Shown here: one piece after another, positions 1 to 7,360 of the stretch
How positions within the stretch are numbered: position 1 is the first letter of the stretch
Layout of the letters: each line of letters opens with the position of its first letter
From: Heliomicrobium undosum
GTDB lineage: Bacteria; Bacillota; Desulfitobacteriia; Heliobacteriales; Heliobacteriaceae
Length of the DNA stretch: 64,000 bases
Direction: 5' to 3'
Assembly: GCF_009877425.1 (NCBI RefSeq)
Contig: NZ_WXEY01000004.1
Location: 186,001-250,000, forward strand
Position numbers and translations under genes: made by a program
Notes under the pieces: model-generated
Database searches by the model: none
What the model was told of the DNA's origin: nothing
The model's input: the letters and a program-made list of their open reading frames with translations, nothing else

Positions 1-139
1 TACCTGTAGCCATAGGGCTCCTGATGAGTCATCGGAAAACGCACCCCTTCAAGCATTGGATTGCCTTAGCACTAGAAATATATGAAATATCTGGTGCAAA
101 GGGTACGGGGCGGCCTTGTGTTTTTATCGATCCGCTTGC

Positions 140-922
140 CTATCCCAGGCTTGTTTTTTGTTTCCCTCGCAAGTCGGTTGTCTGTTCCGCTAGAACCTTG
201 CCTGTAACGGCTGGAAGATTGGCCGCCCATTTCGTCCGGTCCAGCCAGGTCCGCAGGCGCTCTCCCGGTTTCCTCGGATTTACTCGCGCGCGCTGCGCCG
301 TTCTCCTTTCCGTATCGTCCTTTTCCGCCTCTTCGCCCTCATCCGCATCTAAGTACGCGGTGAGGATGGCCTCGATCCGCTCCATGACGTCGTCATCATC
401 CAGATAATGGCCGATCGGCACGGCCAGTCGGGGGATGCGGCCTAGTTTGCCGCCGGCCAGCAGGGTCCAGCCCGGCGCGCCGTTGCGCAACGTGCCTGAG
501 GGACAGGCCTTGACACAGCGTCCGCAGGAAAGGCAGTCGTCGGAAAAACGGGGACCAGCGTCCGTCAATTCGACGAACCGCTCCGGGCATGCGTCGATAC
601 AGGCGCCGCAGTAGAGGCAGGGGCTTTCGGTGATCTCCACAGGTGAGCGCGCCTGCAGGCCGAAGTCCCGGATCTGAGGCTGGGAGCAACTGTTGGGGCA
701 ACCGGAGAGAGCGACCCGCAGGACGTTATGGGCCGAATGCGACTGGTGAGCGTTGAGGCGCCGGCGCAGCAGCACAGAGATGCGCCCCGCCAGATCGCCG
801 GGGTCCAAAATCATATGGGGGCAGCCGCCGCCACGGCCGGGAGCGTCGCCTGCGCAGGATGCGCTGCCGCGGCAGGAAGTGACATCAAAAGGCGGCCGGC
901 GGGGTTGAAGACGTTCCGTCAT
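140..922 (-). CDS. siroheme-type nitrite/sulfite reductase 4Fe-4S domain protein with two ferredoxin clusters
   Basis: The 260-residue product has a CX5C pair near its N terminus (CRGSASC) and a GCPNSC motif about 60 residues later. Together these match the cysteine set that binds the 4Fe-4S cluster/siroheme in sulfite and nitrite reductases. Two ferredoxin motifs follow, CLYCGACIDACP and CLSCGRCVKACP, enough for two [4Fe-4S] clusters. The C-terminal 60 residues are charged and carry no recognisable domain. I chose the ATG at 922 because GGAGGTGA lies seven bases upstream; a longer reading frame to 1012 lacks such a site. The protein is small for a full sulfite reductase, so it may be an electron-transfer or regulatory relative, like the short AsrC/DsrAB-like proteins of anaerobes. 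No partner reductase subunit lies next to it in the window. Substrate unknown. Confidence 0.8.
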   Translation of the reverse strand: MTERLQPRRPPFDVTSCRGSASCAGDAPGRGGGCPHMILDPGDLAGRISVLLRRRLNAHQSHSAHNVLRVALSGCPNSCSQPQIRDFGLQARSPVEITESPCLYCGACIDACPERFVELTDAGPRFSDDCLSCGRCVKACPSGTLRNGAPGWTLLAGGKLGRIPRLAVPIGHYLDDDDVMERIEAILTAYLDADEGEEAEKDDTERRTAQRARVNPRKPGERLRTWLDRTKWAANLPAVTGKVLAEQTTDLRGKQKTSLG

Positions 923-1025
923 GGGGCTCACCTCCGCGTCGTGTTGGAACTCATTATACGCGCGATGGCTCGACAAAAAAGTGACAGCGATCATCCTCTG
1001 GGGTATGTCCAACGCTTGTGATTCG

Positions 1026-1034
1026 TGTTACAAT
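1026..1034 (+). promoter_or_regulatory. possible extended -10 promoter ahead of the CCCAT repeat
   Basis: The sequence TGTTACAAT is an extended -10 element (TGN followed by TACAAT). The -35 region is poor. Transcription from here would run through the CCCAT repeat and stop at the hairpin at 1136-1160, giving an RNA of roughly 120 nt. No coding gene lies in that interval. Confidence 0.3.
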
Positions 1035-1060
1035 ATAGGTGGAAGCAATCCTTCAAAAGC

Positions 1061-1110
1061 CCCATCCCATCCCATCCCATCCCATCCCATCCCATCCCAT
1101 CCCATCCCAT
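1061..1110 (+). repeat. pentanucleotide tandem repeat, CCCAT x 10
   Basis: Ten perfect copies of CCCAT run without interruption for 50 bases, in the intergenic gap between the minus-strand ferredoxin-like gene and ispE. A perfect pentamer array is prone to slipped-strand length change. It sits between a possible promoter and a clear terminator. Confidence 0.97.
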
Positions 1111-1135
1111 GCTAATTCCTATTTTGATCGAGGTT

Positions 1136-1160
1136 GACGCCGTTCCGAGCGGCGTCTTTT
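1136..1160 (+). terminator. intrinsic terminator in the gap upstream of ispE
   Basis: A 7-bp perfect stem (GACGCCG/CGGCGTC) with a 7-base loop is followed directly by TTTT. It ends whatever is transcribed from upstream, including the CCCAT repeat. Confidence 0.7.
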
Positions 1161-1199
1161 CGCGTTTTCATACTTTTTCAAGCCGCCGCATAGGCCTGT

Positions 1200-1308
1200 A
1201 GGGCGGGGCGGGATCACTCACTTGCGAAGGCCAAGCGGGTGAGGCGGCGATGACCGCCCTGCGGAAATTCTACGCTTCACTTCCGGACCGGAGGCCGGGC
1301 GGTGAGGC
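1200..1308 (+). other. GC-rich, strongly structured non-coding region upstream of ispE
   Basis: No convincing gene covers the roughly 300 bases between the terminator and ispE. Positions 1200-1206 (AGGGCGG) pair with 1254-1260 (CCGCCCT) and enclose a nested hairpin, CTCAC at 1217 with GTGAG at 1239 and TTG with CAA inside it. A second nested hairpin follows: GCTTCAC at 1274 pairs with GTGAGGC at 1302, with CCGG/CCGG inside. The two hairpins share TCACTT and GTGAGGC halves, so they look like a tandem pair. A further 6-bp stem (TCAGCG/CGCTGA) lies near 1340. I cannot match the region to a named riboswitch class. Confidence 0.4.
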
Positions 1309-1394
1309 TTATTCTCGTTGCGCCGTATAAGTGTTTCTCAGCGGGGTCACGCTGAAAACGCCCGCCTCTTTGCGATGGTGGAAGTTGTCGAAAT

Positions 1395-1424
1395 AAAGGA
1401 AAATCGTGGTCCTTTGCGGAATTA
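1395..1424 (+). promoter_or_regulatory. candidate sigma-H promoter of ispE
   Basis: AAAGGAAAA at 1395-1403 fits the sigma-H -35 consensus RNAGGAWWW at every position. GCGGAATTA at 1416-1424 fits the -10 consensus RNNGAATWW at every position. The spacer is 12 bases, inside the usual 11-12. The ispE start codon lies about 40 bases downstream. Confidence 0.6.
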
Positions 1425-1464
1425 AGAGGGGAATCAGACCTGGGGAAAGGAGAGGTTCCCGATC

Positions 1465-2412
1465 TTGCCTTTGCTGGCGCCAGCCAAAATCAACCTGGCC
1501 CTCGATGTGCTCGGCCGCCGCGCCGATGGGTACCATCAAGTGGTCATGGTCATGCAGACCATATCCCTCGTCGACAGGGTCACTGTCGACGTCAATGAGG
1601 GCCATTCGGCGATCCGTTTGGCCGGCGGGACCGAGGAGGCGCCGCCCGATGCGGATAACCTGGTCTACCGGGCTGCCCAGCTCGTCCGTGAGACCGCCGG
1701 CCTTTCCTACGGCGTCGACATCGAACTGGAAAAAGTGATTCCCGTGGCGGCCGGCCTGGCCGGCGGCAGTTCTGACGCGGCAGCGACGGTCAAGGCCATG
1801 AACCGCCTGTTCCGCCTCGGGTGGAGTGATATAGAGATGGAAGCCCTCTTGGCCCGCCTGGGATCGGACATCCCCTTTTTGGTGCGCGGAGGGACCGCCC
1901 TGGCGACGGGGCGGGGTGAGATCGTACATAGATTGCCCCCTGCGCCGGCCTTCTGGGTTGTCCTGGTCAAGCCGCCCTTCGGCGCCTCGACGCCCAAGGT
2001 CTACAAAGCGTTAGGCGCGCCGGCCCTGCCCGATCGGCTGCCCTGGCCGGAGGCGATGACACCGGAGACGACGCCGCCCGGCACGGCCTCTTACCGCATG
2101 ATCGAGGCTTTGAAGACCGGCGACTACGGCAACCTGCTGGCGGCGCTCGGCAATGACCTGGAAAAGGTGACCTTGGAGTGGCACCCGGTCCTCAAAGAGA
2201 TCAAAGCGCAATTGACGCGCCTCGGTTGTGATCGAGCGCTCATGTCAGGGAGCGGACCGACCATCCTCGGTTTTTCCGCATCGGAAGCGACGGCCCGTTC
2301 GGTGGCCGCAGCGATGGAAGAACAGTGGGGACCGCAACAATACCGGGTATTGACCGCCCGGACGCTGGAGCGAGAGGAGGCCGACGAATGGAACGTCGAC
2401 TGTTGCCGATAA
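1465..2412 (+). CDS. ispE: 4-diphosphocytidyl-2-C-methyl-D-erythritol kinase
   Basis: IspE phosphorylates 4-diphosphocytidyl-methylerythritol with ATP in the cytosolic MEP pathway, which makes isoprenoid precursors for the bacteriochlorophyll tail, carotenoids and undecaprenyl phosphate. The 315-residue protein has the GHMP-kinase signature. PAKINLALDVLGRRADGYH at the N terminus binds substrate, PVAAGLAGGSSDAAA near residue 92 is the ATP loop, and a C-terminal MSGSGPT glycine motif follows. Length is normal for the family. The start is a TTG at 1465 behind AAAGGAGAGG, because the conserved N terminus begins there. Its 3' end overlaps the next gene by 25 bases, so the two are probably cotranscribed. 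A sigma-H-like promoter lies just upstream. Confidence 0.97.
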   Translation: MPLLAPAKINLALDVLGRRADGYHQVVMVMQTISLVDRVTVDVNEGHSAIRLAGGTEEAPPDADNLVYRAAQLVRETAGLSYGVDIELEKVIPVAAGLAGGSSDAAATVKAMNRLFRLGWSDIEMEALLARLGSDIPFLVRGGTALATGRGEIVHRLPPAPAFWVVLVKPPFGASTPKVYKALGAPALPDRLPWPEAMTPETTPPGTASYRMIEALKTGDYGNLLAALGNDLEKVTLEWHPVLKEIKAQLTRLGCDRALMSGSGPTILGFSASEATARSVAAAMEEQWGPQQYRVLTARTLEREEADEWNVDCCR

Positions 2413-3080
2413 AACTGGACAACTACCGCCCCCTGCGCGATATCGTCTTTGAAAACCTGCGCGAGGCCATCATCACGGGGGTGTTACGGCCGGGGGAACG
2501 GCTGATGGAGATCCAATTGGCCGAGGAGATGGGCGTCAGCCGGACACCGGTTCGCGAAGCCATCCGCAAGTTGGAACTGGAAGGCTTTGTTGTCATGGTT
2601 CCGCGCAAGGGCGCTTATGTTTCCAATATTTCGGTCAAAGATATAACCGATGTCTTTGAATTGCGGGCGGCCCTGGAATCGCTGGCGGCCGGCCTGGCGG
2701 CCCAGCGGATCACCGAAGACGAGACGGAGCAGATGGAACGGCTCCTCGTCAAGACCATGTCCTGCTTTGAAGAGGACAACCTCAATGATCTGGTGGAAAC
2801 AGACATCGATTTTCACGACATGGTCTACCGGGCCAGCCGGAATCAGCGGCTCGTTCAGATCATCAACAACCTGCGCGAGCAGTTGCGCCGGTTCCGCACC
2901 ACCTCCCTCAGCCACCCCGGCCGTATGCGCGAGGCCTGGGAGGAACACCGCAAGCTCGTCGAGGCCATCGCCGACCGCAACGTTACCCTGGCCCAGTCGC
3001 TGGCCTGGGAGCACATCGAGAACGCCGAGAACAGCATGCTGGAAGCGATGGGCGTGGTGAAGCAGAAACTGCAATCGTAG
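2388..3080 (+). CDS. GntR-family transcriptional regulator, FadR (FCD) subfamily
   Basis: The 230-residue protein has an N-terminal winged helix-turn-helix (residues ~15-75; LAEEMGVSRTPVREAIRKLE is the recognition region). A C-terminal all-helical FCD domain follows (from about residue 85), with the conserved acidic and histidine residues of the effector/metal pocket (DIDFHDMVY). FadR-type regulators bind small acids such as acyl-CoAs or sugar acids; the ligand here is unknown. I chose the ATG at 2388 because GAGGAGG sits seven bases upstream, while the frame open to 2325 lies inside ispE. It overlaps the end of ispE and occupies the slot where Bacillus has purR, although it belongs to a different regulator family. 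Confidence 0.9.
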   Translation: MERRLLPIKLDNYRPLRDIVFENLREAIITGVLRPGERLMEIQLAEEMGVSRTPVREAIRKLELEGFVVMVPRKGAYVSNISVKDITDVFELRAALESLAAGLAAQRITEDETEQMERLLVKTMSCFEEDNLNDLVETDIDFHDMVYRASRNQRLVQIINNLREQLRRFRTTSLSHPGRMREAWEEHRKLVEAIADRNVTLAQSLAWEHIENAENSMLEAMGVVKQKLQS

Positions 3081-3137
3081 TCCATACTGCCATCGTCATC
3101 TACACTTCAATCGTAACCGCCGGGAGGTGGGAGCGGC

Positions 3138-3899
3138 ATGGATGCCTTGGTCCTAGCGGCGGGTCCGAACAACGGGCGGCTCCGTTCCTGCCATGAGGCG
3201 TCCATGGAGGCCCTCATCCCCATCGGGCGGCGTCCCATGGTCGATTACGTCGTACAGGCCTTGCGCCATTGCCGGGAGATCGACCGCATCGTTGTCGTCG
3301 GACCGCTGACTTTGAGCGACTATTATCTTGAGGATCACCGGGTGACCGTCGTCGCCGGCGGGAAAGACCCCATCGAGAGCTTGCAATGCGGTTTGGCGGC
3401 CCTCGCTGTTCCGGCGGATCAGCTCCTGGTCGTCACCGGCGATCTGCCGCTGCTCACGCCACAAGTCCTTGAGGCCTTTCTTCATGCCTGCCGGTCTCGG
3501 GAAGGCGATGTCTTCTACCCTGTCGTCCGGCGTGAGGATTGTGAACGGCGATATCCCGATGTCCGGCGCACCTACGTGCGCCTCCAAGAGGGATGGGTGA
3601 CCGGCGGAAACCTGTTTCTCGTTCGTCCGGCCGTCATTCCTAGGGCCTTGACGCGTGCCCGGCGCTTTGTCCGCCTGCGCAAAAGCCCGCTGGCCCTAAG
3701 CCGCCTCTTAGGCTGGCCCTTTCTCATCCGTTTTCTCCTCCGGCAGTTGACCATCACCCAGGTGGAGGCCAGGGTGTCCGAACTGTTCCATTTGCGCGCC
3801 GTCGGCGTTCTATCGAACAGCCCGGAACTCGGCATCGACGTGGACAAACCGTCCGACCTGGAGTTGGTCCGGCGATGTCTGGCCGGGTTATCGAGCTAA
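3138..3899 (+). CDS. MobA-like NTP transferase domain protein
   Basis: The product starts MDALVLAAGPNNGRL, a divergent version of the LAxGxGxRM nucleotide-binding loop of sugar-phosphate and molybdopterin nucleotidyltransferases. It keeps a metal-binding VTGDLPLLT motif near residue 100 and ends GIDVDKPSDLELV, a pattern typical of MobA/IspD-like enzymes. At 253 residues it is about the right size for a one-domain transferase. The loop lacks the usual R-M pair, so substrate choice cannot be predicted. The ATG at 3138 has GGGAGGTGGGAG upstream. It follows the GntR gene by 57 bases and may share its transcript. In several Firmicutes a similar gene sits near ispE and spoVG, but its role there is not settled. 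Confidence 0.8.
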   Translation: MDALVLAAGPNNGRLRSCHEASMEALIPIGRRPMVDYVVQALRHCREIDRIVVVGPLTLSDYYLEDHRVTVVAGGKDPIESLQCGLAALAVPADQLLVVTGDLPLLTPQVLEAFLHACRSREGDVFYPVVRREDCERRYPDVRRTYVRLQEGWVTGGNLFLVRPAVIPRALTRARRFVRLRKSPLALSRLLGWPFLIRFLLRQLTITQVEARVSELFHLRAVGVLSNSPELGIDVDKPSDLELVRRCLAGLSS

Positions 3900-3975
3900 A
3901 GGCGCCCCTGTTTACCACCGGCAACGTTAGCATACCGGAGATTTCGCGGATTCAGGGACCCTTCGCCCCTGCCGG

Positions 3976-3994
3976 TTCATATACTGGGGTAGAA
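3976..3994 (+). promoter_or_regulatory. sigma-K/E-like promoter motif, copy 1
   Basis: The 19-mer TTCATATACTGGGGTAGAA matches the site at 4673-4691 at 17 of 19 positions. CATANNNT resembles the -10 of mother-cell sigma factors, and an AC dinucleotide lies 18 bases upstream. The start codon of the next gene is 18 bases downstream. Confidence 0.4.
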
Positions 3995-4011
3995 CCGGAC
4001 AGGGTGGTGAA

Positions 4012-4614
4012 TTGAATATGGAAGCAAAAGGGAGAACCGGGGTGATTCCGGCGCGCCTGCAAGTCCTGTCAGGACGGTATGACGCGCCGGAAGAGCCGCT
4101 GGTTTTTTCTGTTTTCGGAGAAAAGAGAGATCCGGCAGTTATCCGTCTTCCATTGGCGGGAGATGCCGGCGAAGCGTCTGACGGAGAATCCGGTGAACCC
4201 CATATCCCGACCGTCACAGCCGAGTATCGCGGGTCTGCCTGGACCTTCGAGCGGGAACAGGTCCGGGTCGATCTAAACATCGCCCTTTCCATCGTCTTGC
4301 GGACGAAGCGGGGCCGATACTCTCTCATTCCCTTCCACCACCGTTGCTGCTGGGAGCGCCCCTGGCGCGACCTGCTCGCAGACCGGGAGGCGGTGGCTGA
4401 CCCGGCGCTGTGGGACGGGCAGGCCCGCGTCGGGGCGATCCGTTGCCATGTGCACGGCTGGCAGCGGCGGGAAGGGAACCTGGAGATTCGCCTGTCCGCT
4501 GTGGGTCCCTTGAACCTCAAGCTGTACGAATGGCGAGAGGTCGGCCTCGGGGCCTCGATGGTCATGGCGGGAGTTGAGAAAGCGCATCGAAAACCTGATA
4601 AAGCGAAGAAGTGA
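4012..4614 (+). CDS. hypothetical protein, possibly sporulation-linked
   Basis: This 200-residue protein has no signal peptide and no transmembrane segment, and I do not recognise its family. It looks beta-rich in the middle (ITVTAEYRG-like and VRVDLNIALSIVL strands). It carries a CC pair in FHHRCCWERPWRDLL near residue 117 and ends in a basic tail. The start is TTG at 4012 or ATG at 4018; GGTGGTGA sits closer to ideal spacing for the ATG. Upstream is a motif shared with the next gene (see 3976 and 4673), which suggests both are transcribed late in sporulation. That is inference only. No catalytic motif is visible. Confidence 0.65.
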   Translation: MNMEAKGRTGVIPARLQVLSGRYDAPEEPLVFSVFGEKRDPAVIRLPLAGDAGEASDGESGEPHIPTVTAEYRGSAWTFEREQVRVDLNIALSIVLRTKRGRYSLIPFHHRCCWERPWRDLLADREAVADPALWDGQARVGAIRCHVHGWQRREGNLEIRLSAVGPLNLKLYEWREVGLGASMVMAGVEKAHRKPDKAKK

Positions 4615-4672
4615 CAAACCTGTCCCATATCCCGCCTTTCCATGCCTGCATCCTCACCAAAAGGGCGGCTGC

Positions 4673-4691
4673 TTCATACAATGGGGTAGAA
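4673..4691 (+). promoter_or_regulatory. sigma-K/E-like promoter motif, copy 2
   Basis: TTCATACAATGGGGTAGAA is nearly identical to the motif at 3976-3994. CATACAAT fits the sigma-E -10 consensus CATACAHT. For sigma-K, an AC lies 17 bases upstream of CATANNNT. A third, weaker match (CATACTATG, AC 17 bases upstream) lies near 4750. Confidence 0.4.
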
Positions 4692-4822
4692 AAAAACACC
4701 ATGCCCGGCAAAAAAAGAGCGGTGGCGGTTCACCCATTTCTTGGTTCCAACATACTATGTGGCGAGCCGGCTTGGGCCGGGAAATGACCCCTGGAGGCAA
4801 ACAAGAAAAAGGAGGATGCTTA

Positions 4823-5395
4823 ATGGACTCCAAAAACGGCACCATCGAACTGTTTGCGCAAGTCGTGGTGGCGAAAAATGTTCAGCGCGATGAGCCGATC
4901 TTTTTCGCGACCGATCCCGCCAATCCCAGCCGGATTATCCCCTTCCGCATCTGCCTCGAAAACATTGACTGCGACCCCATCGTAGCCATCGAAAACATCA
5001 TCTTCGACTTCAACCGCAAAGAAGATGTCACCGTCAACCTGACCGGCAACGTGACGATCACCCTCAAGTTCGACCTGGTCTTCCTGGTGAAAGACGCCTC
5101 CGGCAACCGGGCGGTCCGCGTCGTTCCCGGCACCTTCACGAAGATCATCCAACTCCATGAGTTCTGCCCGTCCCTGACGCCGGCGGAACTGGCCGAAGAG
5201 GTGGAAGACGCCGAGGTGCTCGTTCGCAATGTCCGCTTCGATGTCATCCTGCACCGCAATGACGAGTGTATCATCAACGGCCGCAAAGGCACCCCCGCCG
5301 ATGTGCTCGTCTTTGCCGACCTGATCGTCAAACTGACCCGCTTTACCGATGTCATCGTTGTTGGGGAACTCGATCTCCTGGAAAAAGAATGCTAA
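4823..5395 (+). CDS. hypothetical beta-rich protein, weak resemblance to SPOCS/DUF3794 spore proteins
   Basis: The 190-residue product alternates short beta strands and has no membrane segment: IELFAQVVVAKNVQ at the start, VTVNLTGNVTITLKFDLVFLV in the middle, VVPGTFTKIIQLHEFCPS, then further strands to the C terminus. The pattern recalls the SPOCS (DUF3794) domain of spore-coat and SipL-type proteins, but the match is by eye and weak. The ATG at 4823 follows AAGGAGG with good spacing. A longer in-frame ORF begins at 4574 inside the previous gene but lacks a good site. A promoter-like motif shared with the upstream gene suggests common control. A terminator follows at 5441. Confidence 0.7.
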   Translation: MDSKNGTIELFAQVVVAKNVQRDEPIFFATDPANPSRIIPFRICLENIDCDPIVAIENIIFDFNRKEDVTVNLTGNVTITLKFDLVFLVKDASGNRAVRVVPGTFTKIIQLHEFCPSLTPAELAEEVEDAEVLVRNVRFDVILHRNDECIINGRKGTPADVLVFADLIVKLTRFTDVIVVGELDLLEKEC

Positions 5396-5440
5396 AGGGC
5401 GGCAGTGCCGATTTTTGTCCGGCCCCGACCGGCGCTGAGG

Positions 5441-5463
5441 GCAGGGAATATCCCCTGCTTTTT
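5441..5463 (+). terminator. intrinsic terminator after the 4823 gene
   Basis: A 6-bp stem GCAGGG/CCCTGC with a 6-base loop is followed by TTTTT and lies 46 bases after the stop codon. Confidence 0.55.
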
Positions 5464-5531
5464 CGTTTACAGGGGCACAGATTCGAAACGGGAGGTGGCC
5501 TCATTCCCCTGACAAGGAGGCGGAAGTCACG

Positions 5532-5798
5532 GTGCGCACGAAGGAAAACATCCTGAAAGCCCTCGTCTACGAGCAGGCGGCATACTACAACTACCGCAAG
5601 TTTGCCGACGAAGCGAAAAAAGACGGCCTCGATGATGCGGCCGAATTGTTTTACGACCTGGCCGGGCAGGAGATGGACCACAAGAATCGACTGTTGGGCC
5701 AGTTGAAAAACCTGGTTCCCAAGGACCTGACACGGGGAAAGCGAAAGTTTGCCGTCTTGTCCAATCCAACCGCTCATTCCGGTTCGCCGGAAGATTGA
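5532..5798 (+). CDS. small ferritin/rubrerythrin-like helical protein
   Basis: The 88-residue product has two predicted helices. EQAAYYNYRKFADEAKKDGL at residues ~14-33 is followed by AAELFYDLAGQEMDHKNRLLGQL. The E...Y spacing and the EMDHKNR motif (ExxH) resemble half of a rubrerythrin or ferritin-like four-helix bundle, which could bind a di-iron site as a dimer. It lacks the rubredoxin domain of a full rubrerythrin. The start is GTG at 5532 behind AAGGAGGCGGAAG. Small proteins of this kind are common in anaerobes and often tied to oxidative protection, but no direct evidence for that exists here. It lies between two terminators, so it is probably transcribed alone. Confidence 0.7.
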   Translation: MRTKENILKALVYEQAAYYNYRKFADEAKKDGLDDAAELFYDLAGQEMDHKNRLLGQLKNLVPKDLTRGKRKFAVLSNPTAHSGSPED

Positions 5799-5802
5799 TG
5801 CG

Positions 5803-5849
5803 AGGCCTCTATCGCCGGGGAAGCGGCGGTGGGGGCCTTGCACTTTTTA
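5803..5849 (+). terminator. GC-rich hairpin with T-tract upstream of ilvA
   Basis: A long imperfect stem is built on CGCCG/CGGCG and GGCCTC/GGGGCC and is followed within ten bases by TTTTT. It ends just before the ilvA leader. Confidence 0.45.
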
Positions 5850-5945
5850 GGGCGATGCATAGCCTGTGGTCAATGCTGGAAAATATAGCGTATGATAGAA
5901 CCGGTAGGATAGGATGACGACAGAGAGACCACCGGGAAAAGGGGG

Positions 5946-7196
5946 ATGTCGACCATGTCGCCGGAAGCGAGGCAAGCGAACGCGCTGTCCCTGGAAGACA
6001 TCCGCCTTGCCGCCGGGCGTTTGAAAGGCAAGCTGCACCACACCCCCTTCGAGCGGTCAGCCACCTTCAGCCGCCTCAGCGGACGTGATGTCTGGCTGAA
6101 ATGCGAGAACATGCAGCGGACGGGCTCCTTCAAAATCCGGGGCGCCATGAACAAGATCCTCAGCCTGACCGAAGAGGAACGCGCGCGAGGGGTGATCGCC
6201 GCGTCTGCCGGCAACCATGCCCAGGGAGTGGCCCTCGGCGCATCCCTGATCGGTGTGCCGGCGACCATCGTCATGCCCAAAGGGGCGCCCCTGGCCAAGG
6301 TGGAAGCCACCCGCGATTACGGCGCCCAGGTCATCCTCCATGGCGATTTCTATGACGAAGCCTACAATCACGCACAGGAACTGATGCATCGAACCGGCGC
6401 CGTCTTCATCCACGCTTTTGACGACCCCCAGGTCATCGCCGGCCAGGGGACGCTCGGGCTGGAGATCCTGGAACAGATGCGTCCGATCGGCGCCTTTGAC
6501 GGCATCGTGCTCCCTATCGGCGGCGGCGGCCTGGCCGGCGGCCTGGCGCTGGCCGTCAAAAGCCACAATCCTCAGATGCGCATCGTCGGCGTCCAGGCCG
6601 AGTCGGCGCCGGCCATGGCCCTCTCCAAGGAACTGCATGTCCACACGGTCGTCGCCTGCAAGGCCACCATCGCCGATGGCATCGCCGTCTCTTGCCCCGG
6701 CAACCTCACCTTCGGCCTCATTGAACGTCTCGTCGATGAGATCATCACCGTCAATGACGAATCGATCGCCAAGACGGTGACCCTGCTGCTGGAACGCTCG
6801 AAGCTGGTCGTCGAGGGATCGGGCGTCATCGGGCTGGCGGCCCTCCTGGAGGAGCGCGTCGGCCGGCGGGGGGAGCGATGGGCGGCGCTGCTCTCCGGCG
6901 GCAACATCGACATCTCGGCCATCGCCCGCATCATCGAGCACGGCCTCGTCGAGAGCGGCCGGCGCTGGGAGTTCCGCACCACTTTGCCCGACCGTCCCGG
7001 CGCGCTGCAAAGCCTCCTGGCCGAGGTGGCCAGGGGCGGCGCCAACATCATCACCGTCATCCATGACCGCCTGCGGCCCGGCTTGTCCCTCAGTCAGGCC
7101 GAGGTGATCGTCGCTTTAGAGACGAGGGACCAGGAACATATCGGGCAATTGAGGGCGCAACTGGCCGAGCGGGGATTCGGCGTCACCGATGTCTAG
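5946..7196 (+). CDS. ilvA: threonine ammonia-lyase with C-terminal ACT domain
   Basis: This cytosolic PLP enzyme deaminates threonine to 2-oxobutanoate, the entry step to isoleucine. It may also act on serine. The PLP lysine is K63 in TGSFKIRGA. ASAGNHAQGVA follows, and the phosphate-binding glycine loop is PIGGGGLAGGLA near residue 190. Residues ~335-410 form an ACT domain (FRTTLPDRPGALQSLLAEVA), which usually senses amino acids. At 416 residues with one ACT domain it matches the TdcB/YbzE-like class found in many Firmicutes rather than the longer two-ACT IlvA of E. coli. An alternative ATG nine bases in is possible; a run of G residues upstream serves either. The gene stands alone between terminators and the spoVG promoter region. 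Confidence 0.94.
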   Translation: MSTMSPEARQANALSLEDIRLAAGRLKGKLHHTPFERSATFSRLSGRDVWLKCENMQRTGSFKIRGAMNKILSLTEEERARGVIAASAGNHAQGVALGASLIGVPATIVMPKGAPLAKVEATRDYGAQVILHGDFYDEAYNHAQELMHRTGAVFIHAFDDPQVIAGQGTLGLEILEQMRPIGAFDGIVLPIGGGGLAGGLALAVKSHNPQMRIVGVQAESAPAMALSKELHVHTVVACKATIADGIAVSCPGNLTFGLIERLVDEIITVNDESIAKTVTLLLERSKLVVEGSGVIGLAALLEERVGRRGERWAALLSGGNIDISAIARIIEHGLVESGRRWEFRTTLPDRPGALQSLLAEVARGGANIITVIHDRLRPGLSLSQAEVIVALETRDQEHIGQLRAQLAERGFGVTDV

Positions 7197-7287
7197 AGGC
7201 GATGACATCCGGAGGAACAGTGAAAACGGTTTGAAAGGGTATTGAACAAAAGAGATACAAAATCTTAAAAAAAGTTTTCCATGACCA

Positions 7288-7317
7288 GAAGGTATTAACT
7301 GTCAGAGGTCGAATAAT
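7288..7317 (+). promoter_or_regulatory. candidate sigma-H promoter of spoVG
   Basis: GAAGGTATT at 7288-7296 matches the sigma-H -35 RNAGGAWWW at eight of nine positions. GTCGAATAA at 7308-7316 fits the -10 RNNGAATWW. The spacer is 11 bases. spoVG is a classic sigma-H target in Bacillus, so the position makes sense. Confidence 0.75.
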
Positions 7318-7360
7318 ACATGAGAATAGCCATGGGTGTGCTAAGGAAGGTGGTGAGAGC

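Noticed and set aside
22-48. CTGATGAG followed shortly by CGGAAAAC resembles a hammerhead ribozyme core.
   Set aside because: The CGAAAC box is interrupted by an extra base, stem II would have almost no pairs, and no flanking stems or cleavage triplet fit.
1061-1110. CCCAT array as a CRISPR-like or coding repeat.
   Set aside because: There are no spacers, the unit is only five bases, and the frames through it are short with no ribosome site.
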